A program made the translations under genes and the position numbers. Below are positions 17,360 through 25,098 of a stretch of DNA of 52,560 nt, piece after piece. Location: positions 1 through 52,560 of the forward strand of contig JAKAHR010000024.1 in the NCBI GenBank assembly GCA_021825365.1, in the 5' to 3' direction. Every line of letters begins with the position of its first letter. The first letter of the stretch is position 1. The notes beneath the pieces are model-generated. The model worked only from the letters and a program-made list of their open reading frames with translations. It searched no databases and was not told the DNA's origin. Source of the DNA: Nitrospirota bacterium. GTDB taxonomy: Bacteria > Nitrospirota > Thermodesulfovibrionia > Thermodesulfovibrionales > UBA6898.

Positions 17360-17800
17360 TCACACCTTCCCGAATATGAATTTGGAAATAAGCGACTCAT
17401 AGTCAATGGCGGACTCGGTCTCCCGGATCCTGCCGCCGTCAGGGATGAACTTGTCAGAGGCCCCGGGTGCGATCTCGACGTACTTCTCGCCGATCAGCCC
17501 CTTGGTCTTGACGGAGGCTATCGCGTCCTCCTGTATCTTGAGGTCTCCGGGGATGAAGAGTTCGACCACAGCCTGATAGTCCTTCAGCCTGATGCTTTTG
17601 ACCCTCCCGACCCCCACACCGGCGATCTCGACCGCGGCCCCGGGCTTGATGCCCGCGACCGCGCCGAATTCGGCGAAGAGGGTGGAGCCTTTCACGCCGA
17701 TCACTTCGAGCTTGCCCATGCGAATGGACAGGTAGCCCAGGGAGAGGATGCCGATCAGGAGGAAGAGTCCGACCGCGGTTTCAAGGTTTATCTTTCTCAT
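17360..17800 (-). CDS. mlaD: MlaD-family MCE-domain protein
   Basis: A 146-residue protein with one N-terminal membrane segment (about residues 8-27) and one MCE domain (about 38-115: STLFAEFGAVAGIKPGAAVEIAGVGVGRV, KGLIGEKYVEI). Such proteins form a hexameric ring in the periplasm on top of the MlaE permease and pass phospholipids to or from MlaC. The C-terminus is short and lacks the long helix of larger MCE proteins, which is normal for MlaD. It lies 13 bases after mlaF and ends next to mlaC. Confidence 0.94.
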   Translation of the reverse strand: MRKINLETAVGLFLLIGILSLGYLSIRMGKLEVIGVKGSTLFAEFGAVAGIKPGAAVEIAGVGVGRVKSIRLKDYQAVVELFIPGDLKIQEDAIASVKTKGLIGEKYVEIAPGASDKFIPDGGRIRETESAIDYESLISKFIFGKV

Positions 17801-17813
17801 ATGCCACCTTCCT

Positions 17814-18560
17814 TTACAGCGTTTCTATGGGCCCCTCGCTGGAGCCGGTTATAAACTGTTTGACGAACGGGTTATCCGTCTTCTGGATCTCTTCGGGTGT
17901 TCCATATTGGATAATGGCCCCATTGTAAAGCATCGCAACCCTGTCGGCCACATCGAATATCTCCGGTATCTCGTGGCTGATGATGATGCCGGTGAACCGG
18001 TATTTCCGGTGCGTATGGGTGATGAGCCGGTGGATGGAATTCAGGATGAGCGGGTCGAGCCCGGTCGTCGGCTCGTCGAAGAGGACGATGGACGGCTCGG
18101 CGATAAGGGCGCGGGCGAGGGCCACCCGCTTCTTCATGCCACCGCTGATCTCGGCGGGGTATTTGTTTCCCATGCCCCGGAGCCCCACGTCCTCCAGCGC
18201 CTCGAGGACATTCTCGCGTATCGCCTCAGCGGGGAGCTTCGTCCTTTCCCTCAGGGGGAAGGCGACATTGCCGAAGACGGTCAGGGAGTCGAAGAGGGCG
18301 CTCCCCTGGAATACGACGCCGAATTTCTGCCGCACATTTCGCAATCCATGTATGTCCACCGAGGTGATGTCAACGCCGTTGATCAGGATCGTGCCGGCAT
18401 CGGGCTTCAGGAGGCCGATGAGGTGTTTCAGGAGGACGCTCTTGCCGCCGCCGCTTTTGCCGATGATCGCCACGACCTCGCCGGCGGCGATCTTCAGGTC
18501 AAGGCGGTCCAGGACCACCTGGCCTTTAAAGGATTTTGTCAGTCCCTTGATCTCGATCAT
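17814..18560 (-). CDS. mlaF: MlaF-family ABC transporter ATP-binding protein
   Basis: A 248-residue ATPase for retrograde or anterograde phospholipid transport. Walker A GKSGGGKS is at 34-41, followed by Q-loop VVFQGSALFDSLTVFGNV, signature ISGGMKKRVALARAL, Walker B IVLFDEPTTGLDP and switch His in IISHEIPE. The GKSGGGKS and SGGMKKR variants are characteristic of MlaF/Ttg2A rather than of importers. It follows mlaE by three bases. No MlaB (STAS) gene is in the operon, as in many non-enterobacterial mla loci. Confidence 0.95.
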   Translation of the reverse strand: MIEIKGLTKSFKGQVVLDRLDLKIAAGEVVAIIGKSGGGKSVLLKHLIGLLKPDAGTILINGVDITSVDIHGLRNVRQKFGVVFQGSALFDSLTVFGNVAFPLRERTKLPAEAIRENVLEALEDVGLRGMGNKYPAEISGGMKKRVALARALIAEPSIVLFDEPTTGLDPLILNSIHRLITHTHRKYRFTGIIISHEIPEIFDVADRVAMLYNGAIIQYGTPEEIQKTDNPFVKQFITGSSEGPIETL

Positions 18561-18563
18561 GGC

Positions 18564-19334
18564 TTAGAGCAGGATGGACCCCAGGAAATAGTCCCACACG
18601 AGGATCAGCACCGAGGAGGTGACCACCGCCGACGTGGTCGCCCGGCTGACTCCCTCGGCGCCGAAGCCGGTGTGGTAGCCCTTATAGCAGCTTATCCAGG
18701 AGACGATGACGCCGAAGCTCAGGGACTTGTACAGGCCGATCCTGATGTCCTGCATATCCACAAAGGTGTCCATCTGGGAAAAATAGGTGCCAGGACTCAG
18801 GCCGAGGAGCTGCACGCCGACGAGATACCCGCTGTAGATGCCGATGAGGTCGAAGATCGCGGTCAGGAGGGGGAAGACAAGGACAGCGGCCACGATGTTC
18901 GGCGCTATCAGGTAGCGCAGGGGGTTGAGGGCCATGGATTCCAGCGCGTCGATCTGTTCCGATATCCTCATGATCCCGATCTCTGCAGTCAGGGCGGAAC
19001 CGGCCCTGCCCGTCACCATCAGGGCAGAGAGGACCGGGCCCAGCTCCCGGATAATGGTGAGCGCCACCGCCGGCCCCAGGAGCGCCTCCGAGCCGAATTT
19101 CCGTAGCGTGTAATAGATCTGCAGGGAGAGGACCATGCCGGTGAAGGCCCCGGTCATGAGGACCACGAGCAGGGATTTATTGCCGAAAAAGCGGACCTGC
19201 CTGAGAAAGATCCGGAACTTGAAGGGCGGCCGGGCAGCGGTATACAGTGAGCGCAGCAGGAACAGGAATACATGTCCCAGGCCGTTGAGGATTGAGAGGA
19301 ACCATTCCCCCAGGGTATTAAGAAAAGTCAGCAT
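18564..19334 (-). CDS. mlaE: MlaE-family ABC transporter permease
   Basis: A 256-residue inner-membrane permease of the MlaE/YrbE family. It shows the amphipathic N-terminal interfacial helix, about five hydrophobic segments and the diagnostic stretch PVLSALMVTGRAGSALTAEIGIMRISEQIDALESMALNP, where the conserved Glu-Ile-Gly loop contacts MlaF. Two copies assemble with MlaF and an MlaD hexamer. It is the first gene of mlaE-F-D-C. No clear promoter or ribosome binding site is seen upstream (19335-19400). Confidence 0.95.
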   Translation of the reverse strand: MLTFLNTLGEWFLSILNGLGHVFLFLLRSLYTAARPPFKFRIFLRQVRFFGNKSLLVVLMTGAFTGMVLSLQIYYTLRKFGSEALLGPAVALTIIRELGPVLSALMVTGRAGSALTAEIGIMRISEQIDALESMALNPLRYLIAPNIVAAVLVFPLLTAIFDLIGIYSGYLVGVQLLGLSPGTYFSQMDTFVDMQDIRIGLYKSLSFGVIVSWISCYKGYHTGFGAEGVSRATTSAVVTSSVLILVWDYFLGSILL

Positions 19335-19430
19335 ACGGTCGTGTAGCCATCCTCGCGTCTCAGAGAGACTTTTTCTTCAAGTCTACGACAATCTTATCCC
19401 CTATGCAATCTGCGGGCCGGAGGGGGCCTT

Positions 19431-19459
19431 TTTACATAGCCCCGGACTTGTGGTATGGT
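19431..19459 (+). promoter_or_regulatory. Promoter of the unknown gene at 19491
   Basis: TTTACA (19431-19436), a 17-bp spacer and TATGGT (19454-19459) with an upstream TG extended -10 element form a good sigma-70 promoter. The leader would be about 25 bases. Confidence 0.6.
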
Positions 19460-19490
19460 AGTAGAAATTCCATGAGGGCTGCGTTTCCGC

Positions 19491-19949
19491 ATGCGCAATG
19501 AGATCGTCCTGTACCGGGGAGAGTCTTCACGGCAATCCCATAAGGCGCTGTTTGCCCTTGCAGACTCCTGTTACATCCCGCTTGGACACGATATCATCGG
19601 CGACATCTTCTCTGCCGCAGGCGAAGGTATTACGAAGCTGCATATCCTCGCGGGATGGGAGGAAATGCTCAAAGTGGCCCTCTGGTCGTCTGCCAGGCCC
19701 ACCCATGCGGAGGTCTTTTCCCTGATGAAGAGGGCATCGGTGGACGACGCCGAGCTCGCGCCCTTCAGGGACGCCGATATCAACGACATTTTTCCTTCTC
19801 TCTACTATGGCAAACGTTTTGATATTCTCAGGAAGGTCTGTCATGCCGCCAAGGCAAAGGCCGAGGCGAAGATCAGCAAAAAGAACCTGCTTGTCTATTG
19901 CCATCTGGCATCTGAAGACGTTTCGCGGATCGTTGCCAGCAACCTCTGA
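19491..19949 (+). CDS. Protein of unknown function (152 residues)
   Basis: I do not recognise a family. The protein has 152 residues, no signal peptide and no membrane segment, and looks soluble and mostly alpha-helical. Codon use matches its neighbours, and a good promoter lies upstream at 19431, which supports a real gene. Cysteines at about 27, 117 and 136 show no metal-site spacing. A charged, alanine/lysine-rich stretch (HAAKAKAEAKISKKN, about 118-132) lies near the C-terminus. It precedes the diguanylate cyclase response regulator by about 100 bases and may share its transcript. Ribosome binding is weak (GAGGG about 13 bases upstream). Confidence 0.6.
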   Translation: MRNEIVLYRGESSRQSHKALFALADSCYIPLGHDIIGDIFSAAGEGITKLHILAGWEEMLKVALWSSARPTHAEVFSLMKRASVDDAELAPFRDADINDIFPSLYYGKRFDILRKVCHAAKAKAEAKISKKNLLVYCHLASEDVSRIVASNL

Positions 19950-19962
19950 AAGTGCTGATCCG

Positions 19963-19979
19963 CCCTGCCGTCGGCAGGG
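19963..19979. repeat. Hairpin between the unknown gene and the diguanylate cyclase gene
   Basis: CCCTGCC and GGCAGGG form a perfect 7-bp stem with a GTC loop. TCCCGG follows instead of T residues, so it is not a standard terminator; an RNA stability or attenuation role is possible. Confidence 0.4.
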
Positions 19980-19988
19980 TCCCGGAAC

Positions 19989-20018
19989 TTGCATAACTGC
20001 ACTGCAAGCTGGTATCCT
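19989..20018 (+). promoter_or_regulatory. Possible promoter of the diguanylate cyclase gene
   Basis: TTGCAT, 18 bp and TATCCT precede the TTG start at 20046. Both hexamers are imperfect. Confidence 0.3.
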
Positions 20019-20045
20019 GTGTAATCATTCAGAAGGAGAGGTAGC

Positions 20046-20999
20046 TTGTCGAAGGCCACCGTATTGCTCGTAGAAGACGACCCCCTTCAGGCCGAGGCGA
20101 CCCGGGAGATCCTGTTGAAGTCCGGGTATGACGTTTCTCTAGCCCAGGACGGCGTAAACGCCATCAAGATGGTCAAGACCTCAAGGCCCGACATCATCCT
20201 CCTCGATGTAATCCTCCCGGGTCTCGACGGCTATGAGGTCTGCCGGTGGCTGAAGCTGGAGGAGAGCACCAGGGGGATCCCGGTGATCATGCTGACCGTC
20301 AAGAAAGAACTTGCGGACAAGATCTCCGGCCTTCAGATCGGGGCCGACGACTACCTGCCCAAGCCCTATAATGAACTCGAACTGAACGCGCGCATCTACG
20401 CCTCCCTCAGGACCAAGGCGCTTCAGGATGAGCTGCGCATGAAGAACAAGCAGTTGGAGGAACTCCTCGGCAAGGTCGAATATATGGCGATCACCGATGC
20501 CCTGACGGGCCTCTATAACAGGCGCAGACTCTATGATGTCCTCACGAAGGAGTTCGAGAGGTCAAGACGCTACGCCACTCCGATGTCCCTTCTCATGCTG
20601 GATATCGACCACTTCAAGAGGATCAACGACAGCTACGGGCACCAGTCCGGCGACTATGTTCTTAAGGAGGTTGCCACGGTCATCGTCAACAGCCTCCGCG
20701 AGGTGGATACGGCAGCCCGGTTCGGCGGGGAGGAGTTTATGGTCGTCCTTCCGAATACCGAGCGTCAGAATGCCCGTATCAGCGCCGAACGCATCCGGGA
20801 GGCGGTCGCGGCGACTTCCTTCCAGGGACTCAAGGAGACGCTGACGGTCAGCATCGGCGTCGCCGGGCTTCCTGATCCCCTTCTGGATTCCGAGGACAAG
20901 CTGGCCCGGTGCACTGACTATGCCCTCTACCGTGCGAAATACAACGGACGCAACCGCACCGAGGTCTGCGAGGGCGCTGAGCTGCAGAAGATCGGCTGA
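20046..20999 (+). CDS. PleD-like response regulator with GGDEF diguanylate cyclase domain
   Basis: A 317-residue two-domain protein. The receiver domain (about 4-120) has acidic pocket ED-D at 10-12, phosphoacceptor D54 (LLDVILPG) and K106 (PKPY). The GGDEF domain (about 148-312) starts with DALTGLYNRR and carries an active-site GGEEF (227-231). An inhibitory I-site RxxD (REVD, 218-221) lies exactly five residues before it. It should make cyclic di-GMP when phosphorylated and be product-inhibited. The start is TTG, with a strong AGAAGGAGAGG site just upstream. The cognate kinase is not adjacent. Confidence 0.93.
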   Translation: MSKATVLLVEDDPLQAEATREILLKSGYDVSLAQDGVNAIKMVKTSRPDIILLDVILPGLDGYEVCRWLKLEESTRGIPVIMLTVKKELADKISGLQIGADDYLPKPYNELELNARIYASLRTKALQDELRMKNKQLEELLGKVEYMAITDALTGLYNRRRLYDVLTKEFERSRRYATPMSLLMLDIDHFKRINDSYGHQSGDYVLKEVATVIVNSLREVDTAARFGGEEFMVVLPNTERQNARISAERIREAVAATSFQGLKETLTVSIGVAGLPDPLLDSEDKLARCTDYALYRAKYNGRNRTEVCEGAELQKIG

Positions 21000-21040
21000 C
21001 CTGAGTATCCCCCCGGCCTTCAGGCCTTCTTTCCGGTTCG

Positions 21041-21070
21041 TTGACAAGCTCCCCGACAGTCGGCTATAGT
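21041..21070 (+). promoter_or_regulatory. Leaderless promoter of the thioesterase gene
   Basis: TTGACA (21041-21046), an 18-bp spacer and TATAGT (21065-21070). The -10 ends six bases before the ATG at 21077, so transcription should begin at or next to the start codon. No Shine-Dalgarno sequence is present. Confidence 0.7.
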
Positions 21071-21076
21071 CCTTCC

Positions 21077-21532
21077 ATGGCACACGGGGAAGTCAAAGGG
21101 GATAGGTACGACGATGTGGCGGCCCTTCCGTTCAACCGGTTTATCGGGATCGAGGCTTCGCCTCCTGACAGTGATTTTCTGGTCTCACTTCCCGCTGCCC
21201 CTCACTATGCCAACCACCTTGGCACTGTCCATGCCGGCGCCCTGCTCGCCGTTGCCGAGGCGGGAAGCGGGGCATTCATCCTGAAGCATCTGGGTAACGG
21301 CGATGGTTATCTGACCGTGGTCCGTCGGTTGCAGTCCAAGTTTCGCAAGCCTGCCGTCGGCCGTGTATCAGCCCGGGCTGACGCCCGGACCGGGGCGATA
21401 GCTGATGTCAGGTCCGATCTTCAAACAAAAGGACGCGCACTGTTCAGCGTCTCGGTCGACGTAGTTGACGAGACCGGCGCTGTCGTGATGACCGCGGACA
21501 TCGAGTGGTTCATCTCGCGGGACAAGTCATAG
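21077..21532 (+). CDS. Hotdog-fold thioesterase, PaaI/DUF4442-like
   Basis: A 151-residue hotdog-fold protein. The helix region NHLGTVHAGALLAVAEAGSGAF resembles the HGG loop and central helix of PaaI-type acyl-CoA thioesterases, with VHAGAL in place of the usual HGG. The strands QSKFRKPAVGRVSARAD and FSVSVDVVDETGAVVMTADIEWFI complete the sheet. It may hydrolyse acyl-CoA or act as a non-catalytic binding protein; the substrate is unknown. The open frame extends upstream to a TTG, but that codon is the promoter -35, so ATG at 21077 is chosen. Confidence 0.8.
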   Translation: MAHGEVKGDRYDDVAALPFNRFIGIEASPPDSDFLVSLPAAPHYANHLGTVHAGALLAVAEAGSGAFILKHLGNGDGYLTVVRRLQSKFRKPAVGRVSARADARTGAIADVRSDLQTKGRALFSVSVDVVDETGAVVMTADIEWFISRDKS

Positions 21533-21671
21533 GACGGCTGCCGCAGGGTTTTCAAAAAGAGGCCGGAAAGAACCGCAGAGAAATCTTCCCTTGCCGAGTA
21601 TTGATTTCCCGCCGCACATTTTCGGATAATACACCTGATTATCATTCCGGTTTCTTCCTGGAGGCTGACGT

Positions 21672-23609
21672 ATGAAGAAGGGCATCTACATAGAAAACAC
21701 GCCCCTTGAGCAGGCGCTGAAGCTCTGGCAGGAGCGGATGACCGCTGCCGGAATGAGGCCGCTTGAGGCGGAGAGCGTCCCTGCCACAGAAGCCCTCGGA
21801 AGGGTGACGTCCGAGGCGGTCATGGCCCGCGTCTCGGCTCCCTTTTATCACGCCTCTGCCATGGATGGCTACGCTGTCCGGTTCGTCGATACCTTCGGCG
21901 CCTCAGAGACAACCCCCAAAAGGCTCGTCAGGGGAGAGGGGGCGGTTTATGTGGACACGGGCGATCCGCTGCCTGACAACTTCAATGCCGTCATCATGAT
22001 CGAAGACGTTAATGTGGTAAGGCCTGAGCCCGGAGGTCCCGAGTACATCGAGATCATCCGGCCCGCCTCTCCCTGGCAGCATGTGCGGGTGATCGGAGAG
22101 GACATCGTTGCTACGGAACTAATCCTGCCCGAGAACCACCAGGTGCGGCCGGTTGACCTCGGCGCTATCATCTCCGGAGGCCATGTGGATATTCAGGTGC
22201 GCCGCAGGCCGGTCGTGGCGATCATACCGACGGGCACGGAACTCGTCGAACCCGGCACGCCGCTTAGGAAGGGAGATATCATCGAATACAATTCGCGGAT
22301 ACTCGCAGGGCTCGTCAGCGAATGGGGAGGTGTAGCGAAACGCTTTTCTCCGGTGAAGGACGATCTGGGGAAGCTCAAAGAGGCGCTTCTTTCCGCCTGC
22401 AGGCAGGCTGACCTCGTCGTCGTCAACGCCGGGTCGTCGGCAGGGTCTGAAGACTTCACCTCCCGGGCTGTAGCAGAACTGGGAGAGGTGATCCTCCACG
22501 GCATCAACATAAAGCCGGGCAAGCCGGTGATACTCGGATGGGTCGGCAATAAGCCGGTGCTGGGGATACCGGGATATCCTGTCTCGGCATACATAACCTT
22601 CTGCCTTTTTGCAAAAGACCTCGTGTACCGTCTTCAGGGCCTCGAAACGCCGGCACCCGAGTACCTGACCGCCCGCCTTTCCCGCCAGGTCGCCTCGAAC
22701 CTGGGGCAGGAGGAGTTCCTGAGGGTGAAGGTGGGGAGGGTGGGGGAGAGTCTCATCGCAACACCCGTGAGCCGCGGCGCCGGGGTGCTCATGTCCCTGG
22801 TGAGGGCCGACGGCTTCGTGAGAATACCCGCTATGTCGGAGGGATACGGCGCAGGCGCCGAGGTGCAGGTGGAGATGCTGCGGGGGAAAGAAGAGATCGA
22901 GCATACCGTCGTCTGTATCGGGAGCCATGACAATGCCCTCGACCTTCTCGCAAACATCCTGAAGAAGCGGCATCCGCAATATTCATTTTCGTCGGCCCAC
23001 GTCGGTTCCATGGGCGGACTCATCGCCCTGAAAAAGGGGGAAGCTCATATGGCGGGGACACACCTCCTCGACGAAGAGACAGGCGAATACAATGTCCCGT
23101 ATCTTCGGCGTATCCTCGGAGGCAGAAAGATAACCCTCATGAACCTCGTCTACCGGGAACAGGGATTTATTGTTCCGAAGGGTAACCCCAAGGGCGTACG
23201 GGGCTTCCGTGACCTCGTGCGGCAGGACATCGTCTTTATCAACCGCCAGGCCGGTGCGGGGACGCGTCTCCTCACGGACAAGCATCTCCGGGAGATAGGG
23301 ATATCTCCGGCGTCAGTCAAGGGGTACGAACGTGAAGAATATACGCATATGGGCGTCGCCTCGGCCGTACTGACCGGCATCGCCGATACGGGGATGGGCA
23401 TCCTGGCCGCCGCGCATGCCCTTGACATGGATTTTGTGCCGGTCGCCAGGGAGCGGTATGATCTGGCGATACCAACGGAGTATCTCGGCCTCGACGCGAT
23501 GGCGGCCCTTCTCCAGATCATCCGGAACGACCCCGAGTTCAGGAGGTCGGTAATGGAACTCGGGGGCTATGACGTGTCGGACATGGGAAAGGTCCTGTAT
23601 GAATCGTAG
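21672..23609 (+). CDS. MoeA-like molybdopterin molybdenumtransferase fused to a periplasmic-binding-protein-like domain
   Basis: A 645-residue fusion. Residues about 1-405 are MoeA: FYHASAMDGYAVR, DTGDPLPDNFNAVIMIEDV, IPTGTELVEPG, NAGSSAGSEDFT, and HGINIKPGKPVILGWVGNKPVLGIPGYPVSA. MoeA inserts molybdate or tungstate into molybdopterin-AMP. Residues about 413-640 form a PBP-like domain (VVCIGSHDNALDLLANILKK, LVYREQGFIVPKGNPKG, NRQAGAGTRLLTDKHL), as found downstream of molybdate-sensing or LysR-type modules; there is no signal peptide, so it is cytosolic. It could bind oxyanion or a cofactor intermediate. GGAGG precedes the ATG. The next gene starts inside its last 11 bases. Confidence 0.9.
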   Translation: MKKGIYIENTPLEQALKLWQERMTAAGMRPLEAESVPATEALGRVTSEAVMARVSAPFYHASAMDGYAVRFVDTFGASETTPKRLVRGEGAVYVDTGDPLPDNFNAVIMIEDVNVVRPEPGGPEYIEIIRPASPWQHVRVIGEDIVATELILPENHQVRPVDLGAIISGGHVDIQVRRRPVVAIIPTGTELVEPGTPLRKGDIIEYNSRILAGLVSEWGGVAKRFSPVKDDLGKLKEALLSACRQADLVVVNAGSSAGSEDFTSRAVAELGEVILHGINIKPGKPVILGWVGNKPVLGIPGYPVSAYITFCLFAKDLVYRLQGLETPAPEYLTARLSRQVASNLGQEEFLRVKVGRVGESLIATPVSRGAGVLMSLVRADGFVRIPAMSEGYGAGAEVQVEMLRGKEEIEHTVVCIGSHDNALDLLANILKKRHPQYSFSSAHVGSMGGLIALKKGEAHMAGTHLLDEETGEYNVPYLRRILGGRKITLMNLVYREQGFIVPKGNPKGVRGFRDLVRQDIVFINRQAGAGTRLLTDKHLREIGISPASVKGYEREEYTHMGVASAVLTGIADTGMGILAAAHALDMDFVPVARERYDLAIPTEYLGLDAMAALLQIIRNDPEFRRSVMELGGYDVSDMGKVLYES

Positions 23610-25098
23610 GCCTCTCGCCTGGCTGCAGACTCTGCGGCTGGACCCCCCTTCACCGTCTGACAAGACCGCGGACAGGGACCGTCTCCGGAGGGCGTTGCTG
23701 CAGGCCGGGTATCCCCGCGTCTCTTTCCCCCTCTCCGTCATGAGGCGGCTGCCGGATGAGATGCGCAGGAGAGACTTTGAGCTGACCGCCGTCCTGGGAC
23801 AGGCGGAGGACGAGGTGAGGGTGATCGATATCGGCAGGGAGAAGGTCCATGGCATCGCCCTTGATATCGGATCAACGAACATCGAGGCATCCCTCTTTGA
23901 TCTTTCGACCGGAGACAGGCTTGATCAGGGAGGCCGCGAGAACCCGCAACTCCCTTTTGGAGCAGACGTGCTGACGAGGGTCCAGCGCTCCATGATGGGC
24001 GGGACGGAAGAGCTTGTCAGGGTCCTGCGCACCGGCGTAAACGGACTGATTGATACGCTCTGCAGCAGAAATCATTTTGCTGCCGATGATATCGTGGCGG
24101 TCGCCGTAGCCGGCAATACGATCATGTCCCATTTCTTTCTCGGCCTCAGTGTCGATAACATCCCCGTGGCTCCCTACGTGCCTGCGGTCAACGGCCCGGT
24201 ATTCACCACCGGCCGGGAGGCGGGACTCTCTGTCAACGAAGGAGCTCTTGTCTATGTATTTCCCAACGCCGGAAGTTATGTAGGCGGGGACATCATAAGC
24301 GGCATTCTTCATGCAGGCGTACACCGGGAGGAAGAGCCGGTCCTCTTCATCGATGTCGGCACCAATGTCGAGATCACCCTGGGGTGCAGGGACTGGATCA
24401 TGACAGGAGCGGGGGCCGCAGGGCCTGCCCTGGAAGGCGGGGTCGCCGGCATCGGGAAGAAGGCGGAGCCGGGGACTATCTCGGGGGTCCGCATAGGCCG
24501 CTCAAACCGGGGAATTGACCTTGATGTCATGGACAACAGGGAGCCGACCGGTATCTGCGGTTCAGGCCTCATCGATCTTGTCTCCGAGATGTTTTCAGCG
24601 GGGCTCATCGATCAATCGGGGAAGTTTACGGGAATAGGAGAGGGGTTCCGCGAGCGGGACGGAGAGCGGCTGTATGCGATTTACGGCAACGGTAACGACG
24701 GGCTCAGCATCAGTGAGGCGGAGATCAGGAACTTCCTCTTCTCCAAGGCGGCGATGTTCTCCTTCCTGTATGTGTTCGTGAAGTCAGTCGGCCTCACCTT
24801 CCGCGACATAAAGAAGGTCTATGTGGCCGGCGCCCTCGGCTGCGGCATCGACCCGGAAAGCGCCGTGAACATCGGCATGCTGCCCGATATCCCGAGGGAC
24901 CGGTTTATCCCCATCGGGAATTCGTCTCTCAGCGGCGCGGAGATGCTGCTCCTGGACAGGGGCCTGCTGGATGAGGCGGCGAGGGTGGCTGCCCTGATTA
25001 CCTACAGGGAGATGAACGAGGACGCTGAACTCATGTCCGTGCTGCAGGGCGCGCTTTTCATCCCCCATACGCAGCCGGAACTTCTGAAAGGGGCATGA
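23599..25098 (+). CDS. RACo-like ASKHA-family ATPase (DUF4445) lacking the ferredoxin domain
   Basis: A 499-residue protein of the reductive activator of corrinoid proteins group. The ASKHA core shows two phosphate motifs, IALDIGSTNIEASLFD (near 88-103) and LFIDVGTNVEITLG, plus AVAGNTIMSHFFLG, GAAGPALEGG, GICGSGLIDLV and VYVAGALGCGIDPESAVNIGMLPDIP. Canonical RACo has an N-terminal [2Fe-2S] ferredoxin domain; here the first 85 residues lack any cysteine cluster and correspond to the linker. Reductive activation would need a separate electron donor. No corrinoid protein or methyltransferase lies nearby. The ATG at 23599 overlaps the MoeA-fusion gene by 11 bases and has AAAGG; hemH follows directly. 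Confidence 0.85.
   Translation: MNRRPLAWLQTLRLDPPSPSDKTADRDRLRRALLQAGYPRVSFPLSVMRRLPDEMRRRDFELTAVLGQAEDEVRVIDIGREKVHGIALDIGSTNIEASLFDLSTGDRLDQGGRENPQLPFGADVLTRVQRSMMGGTEELVRVLRTGVNGLIDTLCSRNHFAADDIVAVAVAGNTIMSHFFLGLSVDNIPVAPYVPAVNGPVFTTGREAGLSVNEGALVYVFPNAGSYVGGDIISGILHAGVHREEEPVLFIDVGTNVEITLGCRDWIMTGAGAAGPALEGGVAGIGKKAEPGTISGVRIGRSNRGIDLDVMDNREPTGICGSGLIDLVSEMFSAGLIDQSGKFTGIGEGFRERDGERLYAIYGNGNDGLSISEAEIRNFLFSKAAMFSFLYVFVKSVGLTFRDIKKVYVAGALGCGIDPESAVNIGMLPDIPRDRFIPIGNSSLSGAEMLLLDRGLLDEAARVAALITYREMNEDAELMSVLQGALFIPHTQPELLKGA

Noticed and set aside
17748..19106. A 452-codon open frame on the plus strand opposite mlaF and mlaE
   Set aside because: It is an antisense shadow caused by high GC and biased third positions. 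Its composition is low-complexity Asp/Gly/His/Arg and it matches no family, while mlaF and mlaE are certain.
21041..21076. TTG at 21041 as start of the thioesterase
   Set aside because: This codon is part of the TTGACA -35 box. The ATG at 21077 follows TATAGT and gives a normal family N-terminus.
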